Source of the DNA: Setophaga petechia
Taxonomy: Eukaryota > Chordata > Aves > Passeriformes > Parulidae
Assembly: GCA_024362935.1 (NCBI GenBank)
Contig: JANCRA010000170.1
Location: forward strand, 248,001 to 312,000
Length of the DNA: 64,000 nt
Direction: 5' to 3'
Numbering within the stretch: the stretch's first letter is position 1; each line of letters begins with the position of its first letter. A program made the translations under genes and the position numbers. Positions 55,490 to 64,000 of the stretch are shown here, piece after piece. The notes beneath the pieces are model-generated. The model was not told the origin of the DNA and searched no databases. It saw only the letters and a list, made by a program, of their open reading frames with translations.

Positions 55490-56100
55490 CTGCTGGGATG
55501 TCACACAGCCCCTCTGGGATGTCACCTGCCCTGTGACGTCATAGTCTGCTTTATGATGTCAGACCGCTGCCATCTGATATCACAGCCTGCTCTGTGCTGT
55601 CAGAGCCCCTTCGCTCATGTCACAGATCCGGTCTCTGATGCCACAATCCACTCTATGATGTCACAGAGCCATCCTGTAATGTCACAGAAAAATCTGTGAT
55701 GTCACAGCAAAATCTGTGATGTCATAGTCTGACCGGTGATTTCAGAGATCTGTCCTGTAATGTCACAGTCTGCTCTGTGATGTATGAGCCCATTCTCCAA
55801 TGTCACACAGATGTCTCTGGTTTCACATCCAACTCTGTGATGTCATAATCTTCTCTATGATGTCAGACCTCTTCCCAGGGATGTCACAGCTGGCTCTGTG
55901 ATTTCACAGAGGCTGTCTATGATGTCATAGTTGATCAATGACGTCACATCACCCACTCTGTGATTTCAGTCCGCTCTGTGATGTCATAGACAGCCTCTGT
56001 GATGTCACAGAGGCTGTCTATGATGTCATAGCTGTCCAATGACCTTACATAATGCACTCTGTGATGTCACAGCCCACTCTGTGACCTCATGTTCCCAGAT
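55490..56100. repeat. TGATGTCA array, expanded copy
   Basis: Same family as 9721-9945 but nearly three times as long, built on CTCTGTGATGTCACAG and CTGTAATGTCACAG variants. It holds a 19-bp-arm palindrome at 55984-56023. Confidence 0.85.
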
Positions 56101-56330
56101 GATCAATTGTCTCCACCAGCTGAGCTGACGCCTGGAGCTTGTTCTCCACAACCCCAGGCCTATGGAAACTAAACAATGCCCATTGTGTGAGAAGGGAACT
56201 GGAAGTTCAGCAGCCTCAGGGTCCTGCCAGCTCAGCCAGGCCCACGGGAACATTGGGGTCCACGAGCACCAGGGACCAGCAGAGAGACCCCCAGGACAGA
56301 AGAATGCATGGGTCAAGGGGAGAGGAAATA

Positions 56331-56552
56331 TGTTAATGATTTTGGGGAAATGATTATCGTATGTATGTTTAGTCCAGAACAATCAATGAATATGTGTACA
56401 AAATAGAGAAAATAAACAGAAACTTTCCTGTGCTCAGCATGCACAGCTTTGGGAGGAGCTCTCCCCCATGCATCCCGCTGAATAAAGAATGCTGCTGCTT
56501 AATGCTGCATTGGTGTTAAGGAGTTTTCTGTTTCACCCAGTTTTGGTTAACA
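56331..56552 (+). mobile_element. Short LTR, copy 3
   Basis: TGTTAATG...GGTTAACA; matches 10173-10394 with few differences. The purine tract precedes it here as well (about 56314-56328). Confidence 0.6.
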
Positions 56553-56561
56553 CTCCCACTG

Positions 56562-58312
56562 CCAAGGAAAGCTCTGTCTGCTGCTGTTCACAGAGAAGGG
56601 CTGGGGACAGATGTGGGGCTCGGAGGCTGCCTGGGGCCCAATAACCATGAAATAATCAAGTTTTCAATGTACAGTGAAAGAAGGAGGGGCAGCAACAAAA
56701 CTTGTGCACTGGAAATAGGAAGGGCAGGCTTTGGCCTGTTTAGGATGCAGATCTGGGGAGTGCTGAATCAGGTACTGACTTTTTAAGGGAAACAGCCCTT
56801 AAAACAAAGGTGTCCAGGAAGGATGGACACATTTCAAGAAAGTAATGTTCAGGGGGAAGGAGCTGCCTGATCCAGTGTGGCAAAAGATGAGCTGGTGAGG
56901 AAAATGACTGGCCTGGCTGCCCATGGAGCTTTTGTGGGAACTCGGGGAAAAAAGGACCGACAACTTAGAAAGTCTTTCAGGATGTTGCTAGGTCATAAAG
57001 AAAGAAAAGTTGAGAGTTGAAAACTCAATTAGAACTTAACCTGGAGGCTTCTACAAAAAGCATAAAAATGTTTCTAAAAAAAATTAATAGCAAAAAGAGG
57101 AGTAGGAGAACCTCTACTCTTTATTGGATGCAGTGGAGAATATAGTAACAAAAGATAAGGAAAAGGCTGAGCTACTTAACCTGTAGTTTGTTTCCATTCT
57201 CAATATTAGGACAGGCTGTCCTCAGGACAAGTGTTGTCCTGAGCTGGTAGATGGGCACAGGGAGCAGAACAGCCCCCTGTAATCCAGGAGGAAGCACCTG
57301 GTGACCTGCTGAGCCACTCTGATGCTCACAGGTGTATGGGATCAGACAGGATCCATCCCAGGGGGATGAGGGAGCTGGTGGATGAGCTCCCCAAGCTGCT
57401 CTCCATCATTTACCATCAGTGCTGCCCCAGCAGGGAGGTCCCATGGGACGGGAGGTGCCAGTGTGAGCCCATCCCCAAGAAGGGCTGGAAGGAGGAGCTG
57501 GGCAACTCCAGGCCTGTCAGCCTGACCTGGGTGCCCAGCAAGGTGATGGAACAGATCACCCAGAGTGCCATCACAGGGCACCCACAGGATGGCCCAGGGA
57601 TCAGAGCCAGCCAGCGTGGATTTCAATATCTGCATTGATGATCTGCATGAGGGGAGTGAGTCCAGCATCAGCAAATTTACAGATGGCACCAAGCTGGTTG
57701 TGAGTGTGGATCTGCTGGAGGGTAGGAGGGCTCTGCACAGGGCCCTGGACAGGCTGGATCCAGGGCCCAAATCCAACAAGGTGTGGTTTAACAAGTCCAA
57801 GTGCTGGGTCCTGCACTTTGGCCACAACAGCCCCTGCAGCTCTACAGGCTGGGGACAGAGGGGCTGGAGAGCAGCCAGGCAGAAAGGGACCTGCAGGGAC
57901 TGATGGACAGCAGGCTGGACATGAGGCAGCAGTGTGCCCAGGTGGGCAAGAAAGCCAATGGCTCCTGGCCTGGCTCAGGAATGGTGTGGCCAGCAGGAGC
58001 AGGGCAGGGATTCTTCCCCTGTGCTCAGCACTGCTTGGGCAGCACCTCGAGTGCTGTGTCCAGTCCTGGGCCCCCGAATTCAGGAATGCCATAGAGGGGC
58101 TGGAGCGTGGCCAGAGAAGGGCAACAAGGCTGGAGAGGGGTGTGGGACACAAGTCCTGTGAGGAGCGGCTGAGGGGGCTGGGGTTGTTTATCCTGGAAAA
58201 AAGGAGGCTCAGGGGAGACAAGGCAGTGTCAGGGCACAGGCTGGACTTGATGATCTCCATGGCCTGTTCCACCCTTGCTGATTCTGGGATTCTCTGGAAC
58301 CGCCCTTGCAGC
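56562..58312 (+). mobile_element. CR1 LINE fragment, copy 3
   Basis: Same deletions and break points as 10404-12150, so it was copied with the block and did not insert separately. RT-like segments (RELVDELPKLLS, SLTWVPSKVMEQI, EKRRLRGD) are again visible. Confidence 0.85.
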
Positions 58313-58357
58313 AGTTCCAGGATGAGCCCTGGGCCTCCTCTTGAGAAGCTCCAGCAG

Positions 58358-58740
58358 TGTTGAAGAAGGGAGACGTGACACCAGATGGTTCATCAACGTA
58401 GCTCGATTTATTGATCTCCATTGACAGGTTAAATACACTTCTTAATTAGTCTCATACATATTGCAAAATCTGAGCTCCTTATTGGTCAGAAGGCATTTGC
58501 GTCAATACCTGCAACATAGTTATATTTCTACAACATAGTTATATTTCTATATTCCTGCTGCTCGCTAGCTATGATTCCTACAGCACGTATGCTAGGCTCA
58601 GGCCAAGTTGTTTTGCTGACAAAATCTATTCTGCATCCTAGAGCTGCCTTTGCCCTTTGCTCTAGTTACTGCTCATATTGACCATCTTATATCCATCATG
58701 GCCTTTCTCATCTAGCCAGTCAGCAACTAGGCTCTCAATA
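58358..58740 (-). mobile_element. 3' LTR of the young ERVK
   Basis: 383 bp, same family as 18623-19015, with the AATAAA complement near 58407, ATTGG near 58482 and a U3 tandem duplication (about 58507-58550). Its U3 start reads TATTGAG instead of TGT. Confidence 0.93.
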
Positions 58741-60092
58741 CTTCCCCCGTTTTTCTTTTGAACAAGCAAAGCAGAATGCCACATCTTATTGATCATGTTC
58801 TCAACCATTCGCTGTATGCATGATACAATAAGTGGTAAAAGGAGTATGAAGGACAAAAGCACAATCAAAATGCCAATAGCGTACATAATAATCGTGCGAA
58901 GCCAACCATTAATGCCAAAACCCTGCAGCCAGGCGTCAAGAGGATTCACTTGCACTCTGAGCTTGCTCATATTGTCCCTAAGTTGTGCTAACTTCTTATG
59001 TATTGATTCTGAATGGTCTGATAAATTCATACAACACATTCCTTCAAAATCCTCACAGCCATGTCCCTGTGCCAGTTACAAAAAATCTATTGCAGCTCTA
59101 TTTTGCAGCAAGGCATGTCTAACATTGTTTACATCTGTCAAAAGGTCACTCAGAACATTTGATGTGATATTGATTTGTTTTCCTGTCCAACAAGCAAGCT
59201 TTTTTAGCTGTGTCAGGGCTTTTGCAGCAGATACTCCTGGTGTGAAAAGTGATGCCAAAATAACAGAAGGTCGTCCCCAAAGCTCAACATTATCATCACA
59301 GTCTGGACTCAGCTGATATGTGCTGCGTTTTTGGCGTTGACCCTTATGAGTAAAACTAAGCACCTGACGCATAGTGGGAGAGAATAATGTCAATTTGCCA
59401 TAGTAACAAGGTGCTCCCATAGATTTACTAGGGATCCCGTGCCAGGCTCTATCTCCACAAATGAGAAATATCCCAGGTGGTAAAGCTTTTGGTGAACTCA
59501 CCTTGGGAGGCGGGACAGGCCATAAAAAACCATTGCAGTATCCTGTCACATTATAATACCAATCCATAGTTGGGGATATCCAGGCAGTATTGTTGTGAGG
59601 CTTAGTCTTTTTGATGTCATGGTTGCTTACAAAGGCACTATTCGGGTACCCAATTGCTAAGCAATAATTACTAGGCAGAGATCCTAACAAGTCTAATTCT
59701 TGAGGTTCCACAGTAGTAGTATTTAAGTTTTGACTAATGTGCCAGGCCAAAAGTCCTAGAGAATTGTTGGAATACCAATCTGTTGGTAGTTTATAGGTTT
59801 GTGCACCCAAAGTAAAAGTTGGTAACTTTTGATACATCTCTGACAAGGCCATAATTTTAACTTTGGTGTAAGGTGCAAAATCCTCAAACGAAAGCAATGG
59901 TACTCCTATCAAACAGGTACGAAATGGATCTGTAACAGAAGCTAAAGACAAACAAAAGGAATCTTGACCAACTTGTTTAGCCCATGTAAGCCACATATTA
60001 GAGCGCGGATCTATCTCAGGTACACCTTGCACTGCCCCTTGTACACCTTGTATTGTCCCAAGTAATGCTAATATCCCAATGATCCACATCAT
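58662..60092 (-). pseudogene. env: env of the young ERVK, one in-frame stop
   Basis: ATG at 60092 starts a hydrophobic signal (MMWIIGILALLGTIQG). The surface subunit begins near VPEIDPRSNMWLTWAK, with GDRAWHGIP and a basic cleavage-like site (KGQRQKRS). The frame is closed by a TAA at 59076-59078, just before the CX6CC loop, and continues in the same phase from 59075 through NLSDHSESIH and one membrane helix (IIMYAIGILIVLLSFILLL) to a stop at 58662. The last 26 codons lie inside the 3' LTR, so Env reads across the polypurine tract. Its start overlaps the end of the upstream ORF by four bases. Confidence 0.9.
58741..58754 (-). other. Polypurine tract of the young ERVK
   Basis: AAAAACGGGGGAAG on the element strand, identical to 19016-19029, and inside the env frame (codons for QKKNGGS). 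Confidence 0.92.
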
Positions 60093-60790
60093 TTCTTTTT
60101 CCCTTTTTTCTTTTTGTTCCTCTTTGATGATGTGTTTGTTATTGTCAGACCCTGAACCCGTTTAATAATGTTATCCAGTACCTGATCAGGATCACTAGTT
60201 CTCCCTAATGGTCCAATTATCTTTGGAATAGAATTTCTCTTTCGACTATGCACAGGAGGATACCACGGAATCTGATTACAACAGCGAGTTGCCAAAATAC
60301 GGGATCTAGTGATAATTTGGCACTGTTTCGCCCAACACCTAATTCTCCACTGACACCAGGCTAATACCACTTGTTCCCTAGCTTCAAATAAAAGGCGTGC
60401 TTGCTCATAACTTTGACCTGTATACTGTTCAAGAGCTAAAGCATCATCATTTCTTCTAATATTATTTTCTACACAGCTAGTACACCACAATTCGTTAGTA
60501 ATTCTTTGTTGTTGCCAATAAGTTCTTTCACAACCCCCACAATATAATGCAATAAATGCTTCACAGTCTCTGTTTCCACAATTACAGCAAGGTTGATCAA
60601 ATAACGGCTGTTGAGGTCCTTGATAGCTGTATTCCTCAACCCACCATAACCAGGATGACGGAGGGTTTCTCAATGCTGCTGCTGCTATCCTGTTATAACC
60701 AGCTAATTGTTGCAATCTCGATGGCAAAATCAGATTCAGCTTCTGCTCGACTCTCTGACGCGTTGATTCGGTTAGCCACGGAGCATACAT
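60089..60790 (-). CDS. Cysteine-rich 233-aa ORF between pol and env
   Basis: Not recognised. It opens with MYAPWLTESTRQRVEQKLN inside the end of pol (98-base overlap, different frame), and its TGA overlaps the env ATG (ATGATG context). Residues 68-106 hold a zinc-finger-like pattern: C68, C69, C71, C76, C84-x2-C87 and C103-x2-C106. More cysteines lie at 146-171. The C-terminal tail is strongly basic (KRNKKKKGKKK), suited to RNA binding or nuclear entry. The position matches that of accessory genes in complex retroviruses. The frame is complete, which random sequence of this length rarely is. No counterpart exists at 45428-45663. Function unknown; a spliced message would be needed, but no site was identified. 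Confidence 0.75.
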   Translation of the reverse strand: MYAPWLTESTRQRVEQKLNLILPSRLQQLAGYNRIAAAALRNPPSSWLWWVEEYSYQGPQQPLFDQPCCNCGNRDCEAFIALYCGGCERTYWQQQRITNELWCTSCVENNIRRNDDALALEQYTGQSYEQARLLFEAREQVVLAWCQWRIRCWAKQCQIITRSRILATRCCNQIPWYPPVHSRKRNSIPKIIGPLGRTSDPDQVLDNIIKRVQGLTITNTSSKRNKKKKGKKK

Positions 60791-63352
60791 CTATAGCTGG
60801 TCTCACCCACTTAGCTGGCACCCATATAGAACCTGTTGGGGTAGAAATACAAACATAACCTCTTCCCCAATACAACACTTCAGCAGGTTCCTGCCATAAT
60901 CCTGTTTTAGGGTCTCTATATCTCACCCACATCTTTCGATTGTTCTCTGCTGGGCTAGAGTTCACTGCCTTAACATGCTTAACTGCAGGTGGATCGACTT
61001 CATCTCCAAATGTACACAAATGATTCATAACATATAGCACTTTTGCTAATCTTTCTTGAGGATCTGCAACATCACTATGCTTCAACAAATACTGCTTTAA
61101 TGTCCTGTGTGCTCTTTCCACAATAGCTTGACCTGTAGGTGAATGTGGAATACCAGTTTTATGATCAACTCCCCATGCTTTCAAAAAATGTTCTACCCTT
61201 TTTCCTACATATGCAGGACCATTGTCAGTTTTAATTTCTTCTGGGACACCCATAACTGCAAAGCTGTTAGTCAAATGCCGAATAACATGAACAGCTTTTT
61301 CTCCTGCTTGTGCTGTTGCCCACACATATTTGCTAAATGTATCTACTGTCACATGCACATACTTGAGCCTGCCAAACTCTGGAACATGTGTTACATCCAT
61401 TTGCCAGATTTTATTCTGCTCTAATCCTCTAGGATTCACTCCACATCCTAAACCCAAACCTCCATTATGATGACTACATACAGGACAAGTCTTAACAATT
61501 GCTCTGGCCTCATTGATGGTGATTTTAAACTTTCTGCGTAAACCTTTAGCATTTTGATGGAACTGTGAGTGTGCAGCATGAGCCAATTGAAAACTGTCTG
61601 TCTCATTTGTATGCATGACTAATTTGTCTGCTCTATCATTACCTTCCCCAAGACCAACATCCCATTTATGGCTTCTAATGTGTAGTATGCAATAAGGGCA
61701 GTGTCGACTGTCTATAGCCCGTTTAAGTTGCAAAAACAATAAGTACAACCTTTTATTTTGCACTTCCTTCACAGCAGCCCCTTCTATCCTCTGTACTACT
61801 CCTGCAACATAAAATGAATCAGTAACCACATTTATAGACTGAGAAAAATGGCTTAATGCCCAAACAACTGCTAACAATTCTAGAGTTTGTAAACTATCCT
61901 TCGGGTCTGCTTCTAAAAGTTTATGTTTCCAACCACTGTCCTCTTTCCAAGTGATTGCAGCTCGGCGTGATTTCTTTCCAGCATCAGTGAACACTGTAAT
62001 AGCATCCTTTATTGGTGTTGCAGAACGTAATGGTCGTGTAATCCAATCCCAATCAGATAGCCACTGTAATTGTTTTGGTTCCAGAGGACCTGTGTAAATT
62101 TGTGCACCTGTTCCCAGTAGTGCACTTTGCAATTCTTGGCAATTTACAAAATACCAATCCAAATCATTCTTTTTTATTGGAAGGTATATGGCCTCAGGTT
62201 CCTCTCCTGTTACTTCTATAATCCTTGTACGTCCTTTACGTATTACTGCAGCAAGCTGTTCCGGCTTTGAAAAAATAGTCTGATGATGCTGTAACGGTGG
62301 AGACATCCATTCCAACACCCTGTGCTCCCCCGTTTTCCTTTCAACCTGTGTTAAAGCTCCCAACAAATGTGCTGGCGTGGCCCATATAGTCAGCACTACA
62401 GGGTGGTCGAGGATACGGCGTGAAACAAAATTATTAGTCACACAGTGAAGAATCTGTTGTAATACTCGATGTTGTTCAGGTGTCATAGTAACACGTGATG
62501 CTGGGTCCGTGCCCTTTAATAATGGCCGAAGTTGATCCAACAGAAAATTTGGAATACCAACTATGGGTTTTAACCACTGCAAATCACCTAAAAGTTTCTG
62601 AGCATCATGCAGTGTTTGCAGTTTAGTTTGTAACTCCAACTTCTGAGGTCTAATCACCTGCTCTGTTATAGTCCATCCCAAATATTTCCAAGGTGATGTT
62701 TGCTGAATTTTTTCAGGAGCTATAGTTAAAGATGCTGTTTTCAATGTTGATTTTATTTCCTCCAATTGATCAGTAGTGAATGGATCTTTCTGAGCAAACA
62801 AAATATCATCCATGTAATGATAAATAACAGTCTCTGGCCATTTCCCTCTCAATGGCTGTATAGCAGCATCCACATACAATTGACACAAAGTAGGGGAATT
62901 GCGCATTCCTTGTGGTAGAGTGGTCCATTCAAATCTTTTATCTGGTTCCCCTCTGTTAATTGCTGGCAATGTAAAAGCAAATCTTTTTGTATCGTTGGGA
63001 TGCAAAGCAATAGTGAAAAAACAGTCCTTTAAATCAACAATTAGTAATGGCCAGTTCTCAGGTAACATAGAGGGATTAGGTAGTCCAGGCTGTAATGCAC
63101 CCATAGGCTCCATCTGATTATTCACTGCACGAAGATCATGCAATAAACGATATTTGCCAGACTTCTTTTTTATGACAAAAATTGGAGTATTCCATGGGCT
63201 AGTTGACAGCTTTAAATGTCCCTGTTCAAATTGTTCCTTAACTAATTGATGAGCTTGAATCAGACTTTCCCTTTTTAATGGCCATTGCTTAACCATTACA
63301 GGAGAATTTGATGTCCAGGTAATGGGAATAGGGAAAGTCCAAGCAATGGCAA
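60693..63352 (-). CDS. pol: pol of the young ERVK (RT, RNase H, integrase)
   Basis: Uninterrupted. The frame begins by a -1 shift from protease near 63356, and the first ATG is at 63296. Counted from it: RT catalytic Asp in LLIVDLKD (88) and YMDD (161-164); RNase H with FTDAGKKS, ELLAVVWAL, VTDSFYVAG and GEGNDRADK (about 420-560). The integrase zinc domain H-H-C-C (HAAHSQFHQN...CPVC) and the DDE core (QMDVTHVPEF, KTDNGPAY, ERAHRTLKQ) occupy about 580-760. A C-terminal domain has TGSIWVPAKWVRP. All catalytic residues are present, so it looks recent. It ends overlapping the next ORF. Betaretrovirus-type by order and motifs. Confidence 0.95.
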
Positions 63353-64000
63353 TTACCCCAAAGGGTGCTCATTGGATAACACCACACCCAGTTGAGCAAG
63401 AATATCACGGCCAATAAGACATTGTACAGTAGGAGGCAAAGTAACAATAGACAAAACAACGTTGATCCTCTGGCCATCTAATTCCACCTGAAGCAATGGT
63501 GTCTTTTGTGCCAGAGAAAATCCTCCTACACCAGTTACAGTGTTCATTGATGCCTGACGGGGCCAAGCAGGTGGCCAATATTCAGGAGAAACAATACTGG
63601 TGTCAGCTCCAGTATCCAGTAAGCCCCAAAGTACAATTGTTTGGCTTAGGTAAGTGATGCTTACTTTCTTCTTAGGCCTACTATGTAAGTCCATGGTAAG
63701 CATAGCCATCCCTGAAGAACCAAAACCTTGATTTCCCCGTGGTTGTTTTTGGAGTGGTTGTAATCCATTTGTGAGTTGCTGTAATGGCAGCAACTGAGCT
63801 ATTTTTTGTCCTTTTAAAACAGTGAGAGGTGGAAACAAAGTATAAGCCATGATTTGTATTTCCCCAGTGTAATCAGCATCTATAACTCCAGGTAAAACAA
63901 AAAGTCCCATAATAGAAACAGATGAGCAACCCAAAAGCAATGCACCATATGTTTGTCCATTAATAACTATTGGTCCATAAACTCCAGTAGGTATTTTGAC
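63353..64000 (-). CDS. pro: dUTPase-protease of the young ERVK (partial)
   Basis: The frame is open from the window edge to TAA at 63353-63355. The N-terminal part is a dUTPase: motif 3-like LPGVIDADYTGEI and the following GQKIAQLLPL, then a GFGSS-type motif 5. It is followed by an aspartic protease with the active-site LLDTGADTS and the C-terminal LIGRDILAQLG. dUTPase fused ahead of protease is the betaretrovirus arrangement. The true N terminus lies outside the window. Confidence 0.9.
   Translation of the reverse strand, partial: VKIPTGVYGPIVINGQTYGALLLGCSSVSIMGLFVLPGVIDADYTGEIQIMAYTLFPPLTVLKGQKIAQLLPLQQLTNGLQPLQKQPRGNQGFGSSGMAMLTMDLHSRPKKKVSITYLSQTIVLWGLLDTGADTSIVSPEYWPPAWPRQASMNTVTGVGGFSLAQKTPLLQVELDGQRINVVLSIVTLPPTVQCLIGRDILAQLGVVLSNEHPLG
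63356..63362 (-). promoter_or_regulatory. Putative -1 ribosomal frameshift heptamer
   Basis: On the element strand T TTG GGG precedes the protease TAA. It fits the X XXY YYZ form in the protease phase, and pol is open in the -1 phase from this point. A downstream pseudoknot was not assessed. Confidence 0.6.

Larger units (their letters stand above)
48970..58357 (+). repeat. Segmental duplication, copy 3
   Basis: The fullest copy. 48970-49665 matches inverted 29335-28660; minisatellite 49674-51580 follows, split by a solo LTR; 51576-51950 matches inverted 27660-27320; 51950-58357 matches 6205-12198. It ends exactly at the ERVK LTR at 58358. The TGATGTCA array is about 400 bp longer than in copy 1. 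Confidence 0.92.
58358..64000 (-). mobile_element. Young ERVK provirus, 3' two-thirds
   Basis: From the window end downward: dUTPase-protease, pol, a cysteine-rich ORF, env, polypurine tract and 3' LTR. The pol is uninterrupted, and env has a single stop. gag, primer site and 5' LTR lie beyond 64000. Inserted in the CR1 tail of duplication copy 3; copy 1 lacks it. Confidence 0.93.

Overview
The window looks like repeat-dense bird DNA, most likely songbird. CR1 LINE fragments occur throughout, class II (ERVK-like) and class III-like endogenous retroviruses and solo LTRs make up much of the sequence, one olfactory receptor relic resembles the large avian OR14 group, and there is a broken partial copy of HYDIN. 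Such content is typical of the W chromosome or of collapsed or unplaced, duplication-rich scaffolds. That placement is inference. No bacterial-type genes, tRNA or rRNA genes were seen.

Layout. 1-6200: LTR and CR1 pieces, a solo LTR with target-site duplication (TSD), an OR pseudogene cut by an LTR, and minisatellite. 6205-12198, 23868-29335 (inverted) and 48970-58357 are three copies of one segmental duplication. It carries a GC-rich core, a small membrane-type ORF, TGATGTCA arrays, a short LTR and a CR1. 13843-18500 is a decayed minus-strand retrovirus with dUTPase and Env transmembrane relics. 18623-23473 is a minus-strand ERVK with near-identical LTRs but large internal deletions. 30975-35930 holds an LTR, a CpG island with CRE and CCAAT motifs, and minisatellites. 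36066-42110 holds HYDIN exons on the minus strand. 42111-47745 is a plus-strand ERVK with decayed gag and pol but an open 447-codon env. 47746-50931 holds LTRs. 58358-64000 is the 3' two-thirds of a young minus-strand ERVK: 3' LTR, env with one stop, an extra cysteine-rich 233-aa ORF, intact pol and dUTPase-protease; gag and the 5' LTR lie beyond the window.

How it fits together. The retroviral units follow gag-(dUTPase)pro-pol-env order, with pol of betaretrovirus type and Env of the CX6CC type seen in alpharetroviruses. The duplication copies differ by insertions: the ERVK at 58358 and the solo LTR at 50036 are each absent from a sister copy, so they arrived after, or independently of, the duplication. 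HYDIN is truncated exactly at the LTR of the 42111 provirus. The strongest candidates for something undescribed are the cysteine-rich ORF between pol and env (60089-60790) and the env that stays open inside an otherwise ruined provirus (45664-47007). All similarity statements are by eye; no alignments or searches were run.
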